Of a stretch of 64,000 bases of DNA, positions 18,427-25,973 are shown piece by piece (within the stretch, counting starts at the first letter, position 1; each line of letters opens with the position of its first letter). Source of the DNA: Croceimicrobium sp963977415 (GTDB lineage: Bacteria > Bacteroidota > Bacteroidia > Flavobacteriales > Schleiferiaceae); contig CAXBOS010000010.1 of NCBI GenBank assembly GCA_963977415.1, positions 80,372 to 144,371 of the forward strand, given 5' to 3'. The notes beneath the pieces are model-generated. The model was not told where the DNA came from, did not search any database, and was given only the letters and a program-made list of their open reading frames with translations. A program made the position numbers and the translations under genes.

Positions 18427-19176
18427 ATGAAAGCAATTAAATTACTAGTATTATTGGCCTTTTTAGCGCCTAGCACCGCTGGTCTTTTCGCGCAAGAGAA
18501 GAAAGTAGCCTTAACCACATTTTACGTAAATAAACATATCGGCTTTAGCGAAGTAGGCGGTGGGGCTGGTACCGTGGCTGCAATAGCTTCCTTAATGGAA
18601 GATCCTAATTTCAATTTACAGCCCGTACTAGACAATTTTTACAAAACCTTCCAAGAAGAATTCGTTCCTCAATTTCCTTTCGTACTTCTACCAGAAGAAG
18701 AGGTTTTACAGAACCCTGCTTATCTAGCTTATGAAGGTCGTTTTAACGAAGAAGAAGATGCTGATAGAAATATATTCTTGCAGCGTTTTTTAACCGCGGA
18801 AGGTTATAAGCCTTTGCAAGAGTCTCTTTTTAATAATGAAAAGAGCAACCAAATGCAGATGGTGGAGATGTACAAAGAAACAGCGGATGGTGTGATGTTC
18901 GTATCTATGGGTTACGAATTTGTAAAGAAAATGGTTCCTTTTACCGCTGGTGTAAGAGCTTATGTTCGCATTAAAATTTGGAACAAAGAAGGTAAGAAGG
19001 TAGTAACCATCAATGAAGGCGCTACATCCGATAAATCTGTTGCAATGGTTGGCGGTATTCCCGTTATGGATCCTGCTAAATTACTTCCCATGTGTGAAGA
19101 TGCTTCAGCCGAATTATTGGAAGATTTACAAAAGCGTTTGAAAAAGATCACCAAGAAGGCGGCAAAGAAATTGTAG
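18427..19176 (+). CDS. Secreted/periplasmic hypothetical protein, 249 aa
   Basis: A signal peptide (MKAIKLLVLLAFLAPSTAGLFAQ) is clear. The mature part is acidic in the middle (GRFNEEEDADRN) and lysine-rich at the C-terminus (LQKRLKKITKKAAKKL). GYEFVKKMVPFTAGVRAYV and the following strands suggest an alpha/beta fold for the second half. I do not recognise the family. A strong terminator follows at 19202-19236, so it is probably transcribed alone. Confidence 0.75.
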   Translation: MKAIKLLVLLAFLAPSTAGLFAQEKKVALTTFYVNKHIGFSEVGGGAGTVAAIASLMEDPNFNLQPVLDNFYKTFQEEFVPQFPFVLLPEEEVLQNPAYLAYEGRFNEEEDADRNIFLQRFLTAEGYKPLQESLFNNEKSNQMQMVEMYKETADGVMFVSMGYEFVKKMVPFTAGVRAYVRIKIWNKEGKKVVTINEGATSDKSVAMVGGIPVMDPAKLLPMCEDASAELLEDLQKRLKKITKKAAKKL

Positions 19177-19201
19177 CCTATTCTCTATCAATTAAATAAA
19201 G

Positions 19202-19236
19202 AAGAGCGTCAGACTTATAGTTTGACGCTCTTTTTT
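19202..19236 (+). terminator. Rho-independent terminator
   Basis: A 10-bp stem (AAGAGCGTCA / TGACGCTCTT) is followed by T residues to 19236. It lies between two convergent genes and terminates the plus-strand gene ending at 19176. Confidence 0.85.
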
Positions 19237-19271
19237 ATTGATCCATCTGCGAAAGCGCAGCAAGTCGTTAT

Positions 19272-20735
19272 TTAAATTTCGCCACTGCGTAAATAGGAAC
19301 CGAACAGATCTGCGAAATTAAATCCTTCGCGGATACGTTCTTTATTCAGCTTAGAGTATTCCGCTAAAGCCCATAATACCATTTCCATTAAAAAGTATTG
19401 ATCTTCTTCGCTGGCTTCGGGCTGATGGGTTTCAATAAGCTTGGCTAGGGGTTTTACCTCTAGCAGTGCTTTTTGATATTCACTGTCGGTATAGTCGAAA
19501 TGTAAATCTACCGTATTGCTTTTGCTAAACCAGGCGATGAGGTCGCGGTAAGGACTTTGCTCGTCGCTGGCTTTCAATTTATCTAAATCGGGGAAATATT
19601 TTGGGAAAAGGGTTTTAACTGCTAAACCAATAAGCGATTCGGCCACCATTCCTGCGCCTTCTTGCTCGCCTTCATACACCAATTCTACCTTACCCGTAAT
19701 GGCAGGGATAATGCCCATAAAATCGCCTAAACGCACGCGGGTATTAGCTGAGCCGCTGATTAACTGACGGCGTTCGGCAGTGCTTATTAAGTTCTCTAAG
19801 GCCGAAATAGTTAAGCGGGTAGAAACCCCACTTTTTGAGTCAACATATTCGTTATCGCGCGCCTCAAAAGCAATTTGCTCCAATAGGTCTAAAGCAATAT
19901 CGGGAATGCCAATATGCTCAGCTTGCTCTTGCTTTAATTTCGCTTCTTGGGAAGTGATTTTACGTGCAATTTCTATCGTTTCGGGGTAGTGAGTTAAAAT
20001 CTGACTGCCAATACGATCTTTCAGCGGCGTTACAATAGAACCTCGGTTGGTATAGTCTTCGGGGTTGGCGGTGAAGATGAATTGCAAATCGAGTTTTAAA
20101 CGCAATTGAAACCCTCTAATTTGAATATCGCCTTCTTGTAAAATATTGAAGAGCGCTACCTGTATACGCGACTGTAGATCAGGTAGTTCGTTAATAACGA
20201 AAATACTGCGGTGAGCACGGGGAATCATCCCAAAGTGTAAGGTGCGCTCATCCGAATACGGTAGTTTTAAACTGGCGGCTTTAATAGGATCCACGTCGCC
20301 AATAAGGTCGGCCACTGTAACATCGGGAGTTGCTAATTTTTCATAATAACGCTCGCTGCGGTGTATCCACCGCAAGGGAGTGGCATCGCCTTTTTCAGCA
20401 ATAATGTCTTTGGCAAAACGCGAAATAGGCTGCAGAGGATCATCGTTTATTTCCGAACCAGCTACCGCCGGAATGTACTCGTCTAATAAATCCGTCATTT
20501 GCCTTGCCATACGCGTCTTGGCTTGACCACGTAAACCCAAGAAATTAATATTGTGACCCGCTAAAATCGCCCGTTCTACTTCTGGGATTACGCTGTCTTC
20601 ATAACCGTGGATTCCGGTAAAAACGGTGGTGCCCTTTTTTAAATGCTCAATTAAGTTTCTGCGTAGCTCTTCTTTTATGCTCTCTGGCTGATAGCCTGAA
20701 GCTTTTAATTCCCCTAGGGTTTTTATATTTTTCAT
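19272..20735 (-). CDS. MoxR/ChlI-type AAA+ ATPase
   Basis: The 487-residue protein is related to the magnesium-chelatase I subunit and MoxR ATPases. Its P-loop is GLRGQAKTR, a ChlI-like variant. HRSIFVINELPDLQSRIQVAL is the sensor/Walker B-like segment, and IFTANPEDYTNRGSIVTPLKDRIGSQI is the typical lid segment. It lies 3 bp downstream of a VWA-domain gene, the usual ChlI/ChlD pairing. No chlorophyll or cobalamin synthesis genes are near, so a chaperone-like MoxR-VWA role is more likely than metal chelation. Confidence 0.88.
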   Translation of the reverse strand: MKNIKTLGELKASGYQPESIKEELRRNLIEHLKKGTTVFTGIHGYEDSVIPEVERAILAGHNINFLGLRGQAKTRMARQMTDLLDEYIPAVAGSEINDDPLQPISRFAKDIIAEKGDATPLRWIHRSERYYEKLATPDVTVADLIGDVDPIKAASLKLPYSDERTLHFGMIPRAHRSIFVINELPDLQSRIQVALFNILQEGDIQIRGFQLRLKLDLQFIFTANPEDYTNRGSIVTPLKDRIGSQILTHYPETIEIARKITSQEAKLKQEQAEHIGIPDIALDLLEQIAFEARDNEYVDSKSGVSTRLTISALENLISTAERRQLISGSANTRVRLGDFMGIIPAITGKVELVYEGEQEGAGMVAESLIGLAVKTLFPKYFPDLDKLKASDEQSPYRDLIAWFSKSNTVDLHFDYTDSEYQKALLEVKPLAKLIETHQPEASEEDQYFLMEMVLWALAEYSKLNKERIREGFNFADLFGSYLRSGEI

Positions 20736-20738
20736 TGC

Positions 20739-21845
20739 TTAACGAATGGTTCTTTTGCGGTTGTTTTCATAATCTTGGAAGATAAATTCTCCCAATCCCT
20801 TTAAGCCAGTGTAAAAGGCCTTGCCCTTATTGGCTTGGGTAAAGTTTTGTACAAATTGCTGTAGATAAGGATCTTGCGCAATCATAAAAGTGGTGATAGG
20901 AATATTGGCTCTGCGACAAGCGGCCGCGCGATTGTAGCATTTGTTAACAATCACATCGTCTAGGCCAAAACTGTTTTTATAATAGCTGCCGTCGGGCTCG
21001 TGTAAACAGCTAGGCTTTCCGTCAGTAATCATAAAGATTTGCTTGTTGGAGTTTTTCTTGCGACGCAAAAGGTCCATCGCTAAATCTAAGCCTGCTACAG
21101 TATTCGTGTGATAAGGACCTACTTTTAAATAGGGCACTTCCTCCAATTCAATTTGCCAGGCATCATTACCAAAAACAATAATATCGAGGGTGTCTTTCGG
21201 GTATTTACTCTTTATAAACTCTGCCAATGCTAAGGCCACCCGTTTGGCTGGTGTAATACGGTCTTCGCCGTAAAGAATCATGGAATGACTGATGTCAATC
21301 ATTAAAACCGTGCTCAGCTGTGATTTGTGAAATTCTTCGCGCACCACCAAATCATCGTGACGCAGATCCAAATTGTCGATACCATTATTGGCATAGGCAT
21401 TTTTAATGCTTTGGTTCATGTCAATCTGATTGAGAGAATCGCCAAATTGAAAGGGCTTTAAATTACTGTTGCTTTCATCACCGGGCCCAGTTTTATTGGT
21501 TTGGTGATTGCCTTGCTGGCCTTTCTTAAGTTTCCCAAAAACTTGCTCTAAGGCGCTTTTGCGGATAGATCGCTCGGTTTTTGCGGTGATACTTAAACCA
21601 CCATCGCCCTCGCCATTATCAATTTCTTCACGCAAAAAGCCCTTCTTTTTCAGATCTTCTAAAAAATCGTCGATCGTATATTCAGCCGTGGTAAGATTGT
21701 ATTCTTTATCCAATTCACGCAGCCATTCGATAGATTCATCCACATCGCCAGAGGTATGCAGTAAAAGCTCTTTGAAAATGCCAAAAAGCTTTTCGAAAGG
21801 TGTCTGGTTTTTACCTGTAAACTCGCTAAAACGTATTCCGCGCAT
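20739..21845 (-). CDS. VWA-domain protein (ChlD/CoxE-like partner)
   Basis: The 368-residue protein has a C-terminal von Willebrand A domain with the MIDAS motif DISHSM near residue 195, then the conserved TNTVAGLDLAMDLL and FMITDGKPSCL segments. The N-terminal 150 residues are charged and contain a Gly/Asn-rich linker. VWA proteins of this group bind substrates for the partner AAA+ ATPase encoded next to it. Upstream in the same direction, 43 bp away, is the 84-residue gene. Confidence 0.88.
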   Translation of the reverse strand: MRGIRFSEFTGKNQTPFEKLFGIFKELLLHTSGDVDESIEWLRELDKEYNLTTAEYTIDDFLEDLKKKGFLREEIDNGEGDGGLSITAKTERSIRKSALEQVFGKLKKGQQGNHQTNKTGPGDESNSNLKPFQFGDSLNQIDMNQSIKNAYANNGIDNLDLRHDDLVVREEFHKSQLSTVLMIDISHSMILYGEDRITPAKRVALALAEFIKSKYPKDTLDIIVFGNDAWQIELEEVPYLKVGPYHTNTVAGLDLAMDLLRRKKNSNKQIFMITDGKPSCLHEPDGSYYKNSFGLDDVIVNKCYNRAAACRRANIPITTFMIAQDPYLQQFVQNFTQANKGKAFYTGLKGLGEFIFQDYENNRKRTIR

Positions 21846-21888
21846 GCTTTGTATTAATAGTTAAATGACAAGCTTGCTGTCAAATTGT

Positions 21889-22143
21889 TTAATTGATGGA
21901 GCCTGTTACGCGTTTCATAAAGTTATTGAGCGCTTCTTTACGAGCGGTGCCAGTTTTCATGTCTTTATTGACTTCAATGGCACCGTAAAAGTTAGAAAGT
22001 AATTCGCCAATTACTTCAAGCTCTTCGTCTTTAATTCCCTTGGCATCGGCCATGTGCTCTAAAAACTCGATGGTTTCGTGTACCCAATCTTCATCGTTGG
22101 CTTCTATAAAATCTACGGCGTGCTTAATTATTGGTAATCTCAT
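21889..22143 (-). CDS. Small conserved protein (DUF6952-like), 84 aa
   Basis: This soluble helical protein (MRLPIIKHAVDFIEANDEDW, then HETIEFLEHMADAKGIKDEE) precedes the VWA and AAA+ genes and probably forms the first gene of that operon. I recall a Bacteroidota family of this size beside MoxR/VWA pairs. No function is known. A CAAATTTA sequence at 22163-22170, the complement of TAAATTTG, may be its -7 element. Confidence 0.75.
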   Translation of the reverse strand: MRLPIIKHAVDFIEANDEDWVHETIEFLEHMADAKGIKDEELEVIGELLSNFYGAIEVNKDMKTGTARKEALNNFMKRVTGSIN

Positions 22144-22162
22144 GATGTTATTATTTTGACAA

Positions 22163-22170
22163 CAAATTTA
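22163..22170 (-). promoter_or_regulatory. Candidate -7 element for the MoxR/VWA operon
   Basis: Read on the minus strand this is TAAATTTG, an exact TAnnTTTG match ending about 20 bases before the start at 22143. There is no clear TTG at -33 spacing. Confidence 0.35.
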
Positions 22171-22284
22171 ATATTAGTTTTAATGATGTCTTTGTAGATT
22201 TGATTAGCAAAATCTATTTAACTATAATTTTAATACTTAGATATCTCCCTTAGAGGGATTAACTTCGCCTCATTATCCTCCATT

Positions 22285-22292
22285 TAAATTTG
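22285..22292 (+). promoter_or_regulatory. Candidate -7 element for the OsmC-family gene
   Basis: TAAATTTG matches TAnnTTTG exactly, 10 bases before the ATG at 22303. At the -33 position there is TTC rather than TTG, with an 18-base spacer. Confidence 0.45.
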
Positions 22293-22302
22293 AGAGCGCA
22301 AT

Positions 22303-22710
22303 ATGGCAATCACATCAAAATTACAATACTTAGGCGCATTACGCTTAGAGGCAGAGCACTTAAAATCGGGAAATACCTTTATTACCGATGCGCCTACTGA
22401 TAATCAGGGCAAAGGCGAAGCTTTTTCACCTACCGATACTTTGGCAACCTCCCTTGGTGCTTGCATGATTACTGTAATGGGCATTAGAGCCGTAGAAGAA
22501 GGTTTCGACTTAGAAGACTGTTTTGCCACCGTACAAAAAGTAATGCATTCCGAACCGCGTAGGGTTGGCGAGGTGCATGTGAAAGTGAGTCTTAAAGCCA
22601 ATTGCGATGCGAAAATGCAAAAGATATTGGAAGGAATCGGACGTAATTGTCCTGTGGCCAAAAGCTTACATCCCGATTTAAAACAAGTGATTAGCTTTGA
22701 GTGGACCTAG
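22303..22710 (+). CDS. OsmC-family peroxiredoxin-like protein
   Basis: The 135-residue protein has the OsmC/Ohr fold. The two expected cysteines are in ATSLGACMITVMG (residue near 53) and GRNCPVAKSLHP (near 115), where they form the peroxidatic disulfide pair. Members detoxify organic peroxides in the cytosol. The gene has its own -7 element and stands alone between two minus-strand operons. Confidence 0.93.
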   Translation: MAITSKLQYLGALRLEAEHLKSGNTFITDAPTDNQGKGEAFSPTDTLATSLGACMITVMGIRAVEEGFDLEDCFATVQKVMHSEPRRVGEVHVKVSLKANCDAKMQKILEGIGRNCPVAKSLHPDLKQVISFEWT

Positions 22711-22722
22711 TTTTAACTGATC

Positions 22723-23796
22723 CTAAAAATCTAAACTAAACTGCCCTTTCGGGAGATGGATAAAGTCTTCTTGATTGAATGTAAATACTGGTTTTTCGGC
22801 AAAGTACTTTCGCTTAGCTAAATTGATGGTGGCTTTGATTTGTTCGGCTAAGGGACCTTCACCGCGCATTCTTCTACCCGCCTCAAAGTCTTCTAAATTT
22901 CCACCATGGCATTGGGCAATAAGGCTAAGTACTTTTTCTTTACGGTCGGGGAAATGTTCTTCGAGCCATTGACTGAAAAGCGGTACCAATGGGCCATTGA
23001 GGCGCACGATAGTATAGCTTATTTCACTCGCGCCCATTTCTGTGGCCCGCTGAGCAATGTCTAATACTTCATGACTGTTTAGCCCCGGGATAATAGGCGC
23101 AATCATAATCCCCATGGGAATATTATTAGCAGCCAGTAGCTCCATACTCTCGAAGCGTTTTTTGATGGTAGCCGTGCGCGGTTCTAGTTTAGAGCGCAGT
23201 TTTTCATCAAGGGTGTTGATAGAAAAAGCCACTTTTACAAGCCGATCCTCATTGAGGCGCTTCAGCAAATCAATATCCCTTTGTATTAAAGCATTTTTGG
23301 TTAAAATACCCACCGGATTTTTATACTCGAGGAATACCTTTAAGAGATCACGGGTAATTTTAAAGTCCTTTTCGGCCGGTTGATAGCAATCGGTATTACC
23401 GCTTAAAAAAATAGGCTCCCCCCGCCATGATTTACTTTGTAGTTTACTGCGCAGTAGATGTGCCGCATTTTCCTTAACCAGTATTTTTCCTTCAAAGTCG
23501 AGGCCAGCGCTATAGCCCCAATAATTATGACTTTCACGCGCATAACAATAGGAGCAGCCATGTTCGCAGCCTTGGTAGGGATTAAGACTCCATTGATGAT
23601 TAATATCGGGGCTTTTTACGGCATTCACAATGCTTTTAGCTTTCAGCTTAATGAAGCTCGTCTTCAATTTCTCTAAGGGCTCTCCACTTTGGTAGAGATG
23701 CTCGAGAAAACTATCTTCTTCTTCGTAAGCTTCTTTATTAAAGGGATTGATAATGTTGCTGCTGCTACCTCGGCCCACGGTATTTTTACTTTTCAA
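22723..23796 (-). CDS. PA0069-family radical SAM protein
   Basis: The 357-residue protein is a SplB-related radical SAM enzyme. The cluster motif is in NPYQGCEHGCSYCYARESHN (CxxxCxxC), followed by a GEPIFLSGNTDCYQPAEK segment and VGILTKNALIQRDIDLL. Members are of uncertain substrate; some annotations relate them to spore-photoproduct lyase. The start overlaps the 3' end of the upstream S24 regulator gene by 11 bp, so the two are co-transcribed. That linkage hints at a stress or DNA-damage connection, which is inference. Confidence 0.92.
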   Translation of the reverse strand: MKSKNTVGRGSSSNIINPFNKEAYEEEDSFLEHLYQSGEPLEKLKTSFIKLKAKSIVNAVKSPDINHQWSLNPYQGCEHGCSYCYARESHNYWGYSAGLDFEGKILVKENAAHLLRSKLQSKSWRGEPIFLSGNTDCYQPAEKDFKITRDLLKVFLEYKNPVGILTKNALIQRDIDLLKRLNEDRLVKVAFSINTLDEKLRSKLEPRTATIKKRFESMELLAANNIPMGIMIAPIIPGLNSHEVLDIAQRATEMGASEISYTIVRLNGPLVPLFSQWLEEHFPDRKEKVLSLIAQCHGGNLEDFEAGRRMRGEGPLAEQIKATINLAKRKYFAEKPVFTFNQEDFIHLPKGQFSLDF

Positions 23797-24577
23797 GCTT
23801 TTGTTTTAGTTGCTGCATTTCTTTGCGCATTTCCTCTAAACTCGCTAAAATTAAATTGTTTTCGGCATCGCGAATATCTTGTTCTTGCGGTACTTGAAAG
23901 CTAAGCACTCCCTTGGCTAACCACAGTTCTAAAATTTGATCTCCATCTAGGTAGTAAGGTTTATAATCGCGGTTATCCGATTTTAAAAGCAGGCGATTAT
24001 TTTGGGCTAGTTCATTCTCCACGCGTTTATAAACGATACCGTCGTTGAGAGTGAGTAAAATATAACTAAGGTTGTTCTTTATGGAACGCCAGTCTTCCAC
24101 AAATTCGCCAATAATATAGGAGCCCGGTTGTACAGGCAACATGGAGTCGCCTTCAATTTGAAATATCCGTAAGGTGCCGCTTTGCTGCAATTCGGGTAGG
24201 GGCAAACTAATCGCCTTAAGGCTTTCTATATATTCACTATCGGCATAACCCTGGGTATAACCTGCGGCAGCTTTCTGTGGAATCAGGCTTATTAGTTCAT
24301 CGCCATTCGCTTCTGTTGCTACGGGTAAAATGCGCAAATTGCCAGGATTGCTAATCTTACTGGGGGCCTTTTTATCGAGCGGCTTATTTAAAAGGTCTTC
24401 TAGGGAAACCTTAAAAATATGACAAAGAATTTGCAGCGTTGCTAGCCTTGGTTCACTGCGCGCCTCTTCATAAGCGCCAATAAGACTGCGATTAACTTTA
24501 AGGGTATTGGCAAGGTCTGCTTGGGTCCAGTTTTTTTGCTTGCGCAAGATGCGCAGATTAGAGCCGAGGTAATTCAC
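23786..24577 (-). CDS. XRE-HTH / S24 (LexA-CI-like) transcriptional regulator
   Basis: The N-terminal helix-turn-helix is LGSNLRILRKQKNWTQADLA, LKVNRSLIGAYEEARSEP. The C-terminal S24 peptidase-like domain has the Ser in IEGDSMLPVQPGSYI and the Lys near ILLTLNDGIVYKRVE, the catalytic dyad for self-cleavage in LexA-like repressors. I prefer the GTG at 24577 (VNYLGSNLR) over an ATG at 24622, because the longer version adds 15 hydrophobic residues and would place a perfect palindrome inside the coding region. The distal end has a coiled tail (LEEMRKEMQQLKQKLEK). Confidence 0.88.
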   Translation of the reverse strand: MNYLGSNLRILRKQKNWTQADLANTLKVNRSLIGAYEEARSEPRLATLQILCHIFKVSLEDLLNKPLDKKAPSKISNPGNLRILPVATEANGDELISLIPQKAAAGYTQGYADSEYIESLKAISLPLPELQQSGTLRIFQIEGDSMLPVQPGSYIIGEFVEDWRSIKNNLSYILLTLNDGIVYKRVENELAQNNRLLLKSDNRDYKPYYLDGDQILELWLAKGVLSFQVPQEQDIRDAENNLILASLEEMRKEMQQLKQKLEK

Positions 24578-24604
24578 TGTGAAAATTTTAGCTAAAATAA
24601 AAAG

Positions 24605-24616
24605 AATTCTAGAATT
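24605..24616. promoter_or_regulatory. Perfect 12-bp palindrome, candidate autoregulatory operator
   Basis: AATTCTAGAATT reads the same on both strands and lies 28 bases upstream of the preferred GTG of the XRE/S24 regulator gene, between it and the terminator of the preceding gene. HTH repressors of this type commonly bind such dyads in their own promoter. Confidence 0.4.
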
Positions 24617-24631
24617 AATCACTTAAATAAA

Positions 24632-24663
24632 AAAAGAAGGAGCCCAAATGGACTCCTTCTTTT
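24632..24663 (-). terminator. Rho-independent terminator of the lipoprotein gene
   Basis: On the minus strand AAAAGAAGGAG, a loop and CTCCTTCTTTT form an 11-bp stem followed by further T residues. It lies 17 bp after the stop of the lipoprotein gene at 24680. Confidence 0.8.
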
Positions 24664-24679
24664 AAAATCGCTCTTAAAT

Positions 24680-25144
24680 TTAGAAGGTATAGTCAATTTT
24701 ACCGTTGGTAAGTACCAAGGTGTCGTTTGATGAAAAGCTAGTGGCATAGCAGCTAAAAGTCCCTCTCACTCCGGTAGAATCGTTGGTACTTAAGACCATG
24801 GAACCTACTGGATTGTCGCTTAAAACCGAGTTATTACGACGCACAGCTACGGTAACGATAGAAGTAGGAATATTGAAAGTGTTAACACTATCCAGGGGGA
24901 TGAAAATTTGTAAGCTAATATTTGAATTTGCTTGAATGGCATTTATCTGAGTTACTAAAGGTGTTTTAATAACCTGATTGATGTCACCGCGCCAAGCTAC
25001 CCCGTCGATTTGGACTTCAATTTCGTTAGACAAAGGTTGAACGGTAGGTTCGGCTGTGCTGTTGTCATCTGAATCGTCGCTACAGCTGGTAAAGGCAAGT
25101 GCGGAGGCTAAAAAAACCGCCCAAAGAGTTTTAGATAATTTCAT
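24680..25144 (-). CDS. Lipoprotein, 154 aa (DUF6252-like)
   Basis: The lipobox is LAFTSCSDDSDD, so Cys near residue 21 becomes lipidated and the Asp-rich tail follows. The mature protein is beta-rich (EIEVQIDGVAWRGDINQVI, NISLQIFIPLDSVNTFNI). Small lipoproteins with this layout are frequent in Flavobacteriia. A ligand is unknown. The terminator at 24632-24663 ends its transcript. Confidence 0.82.
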   Translation of the reverse strand: MKLSKTLWAVFLASALAFTSCSDDSDDNSTAEPTVQPLSNEIEVQIDGVAWRGDINQVIKTPLVTQINAIQANSNISLQIFIPLDSVNTFNIPTSIVTVAVRRNNSVLSDNPVGSMVLSTNDSTGVRGTFSCYATSFSSNDTLVLTNGKIDYTF

Positions 25145-25344
25145 TGTTCTTCAATTTTATAGTGTGGCTAAAATAGTATTGCAACTAAACCAAGCTAAGC
25201 CCTAAACCGTTAAAACCGCAATACTTATTAACAAAGAAAATTAAGGCCACATAAAATATTAAAGGGGCCTACAGTTAGATCAAAAACTCAGCTTATATGC
25301 CTGACTTAAATCCGCTTTGAGGTCTAAAGCCTGTATAATTTAGC

Positions 25345-25947
25345 TTATTGAATTCTAGAGCCGAGGTAAAGGATTTCCTGGGCAATTTCAGCGCAGCTCG
25401 CGTCGTATCTTTCTGCTTCATCAGGACGATCATCGGCAACTTTCGGATCTTGATAACTCAGATTAAACTTGGTTCCAGCGCCGGTAACCAATGGGCAAGC
25501 TTCCGAAGCTTCGTCGCAAGTCATTATGGCGATAAAATCGCTTTGCGGATTACTAGGGTGGGAATACACTTTAGAGAAGGCTTGAATAGGAGCCAAAACT
25601 TCATCGTATCTTATTTGGTACAATGGATTGGCGCCTTCACCCTTTTCGATTTCAAAACCGATTCGGCTAAGGGCTTGCGCGGTGCGCGGGTTTAAAGCGG
25701 TGGCTTCGGTGCCGCCGGAATAACTTTTTACTTTTTTATTATGACTTAAATACTCGCTAATTATATGCATCCAAATTTGGGCAAAATGACTGCGACGACT
25801 GTTGTGAGTGCAAATGAAAATTAAGTCTTTATTGCTAGAATGATTAATGATTTTTGCTAATTGATCAAGCTGTGCTATTCGTTCGCTTGCTATGGGTTGG
25901 CAAATCTTATCGAGATCTTCTAGGTAATTTTTAATGCTGCTAAACAC
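25345..25947 (-). CDS. Low-molecular-weight PTP / arsenate-reductase-like protein
   Basis: The 200-residue protein has the LMW-PTP/ArsC P-loop FICTHNSRRSHFAQ (CxxNSxRSxxA, Cys near residue 46). Its C-terminal half contains further cysteines (MTCDEASEACPLVTG), which resemble the resolving pair of thioredoxin-coupled ArsC. Some 40 N-terminal residues precede the P-loop (YLEDLDKICQPIASERIAQLDQL), an extension typical of Bacteroidota homologs. No ars operon is adjacent; it follows the 926-residue gene by 26 bp. Arsenate reductase or phosphotyrosine phosphatase remain open. Confidence 0.85.
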   Translation of the reverse strand: MFSSIKNYLEDLDKICQPIASERIAQLDQLAKIINHSSNKDLIFICTHNSRRSHFAQIWMHIISEYLSHNKKVKSYSGGTEATALNPRTAQALSRIGFEIEKGEGANPLYQIRYDEVLAPIQAFSKVYSHPSNPQSDFIAIMTCDEASEACPLVTGAGTKFNLSYQDPKVADDRPDEAERYDASCAEIAQEILYLGSRIQ

Positions 25948-25973
25948 GTCAAGGTTTTAAGGTTAATGTAAGC

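Noticed and set aside
19272..21845. Magnesium or cobalt chelatase for tetrapyrrole synthesis
   Set aside because: The I/D-like pair occurs without a large H-type subunit or any tetrapyrrole genes.
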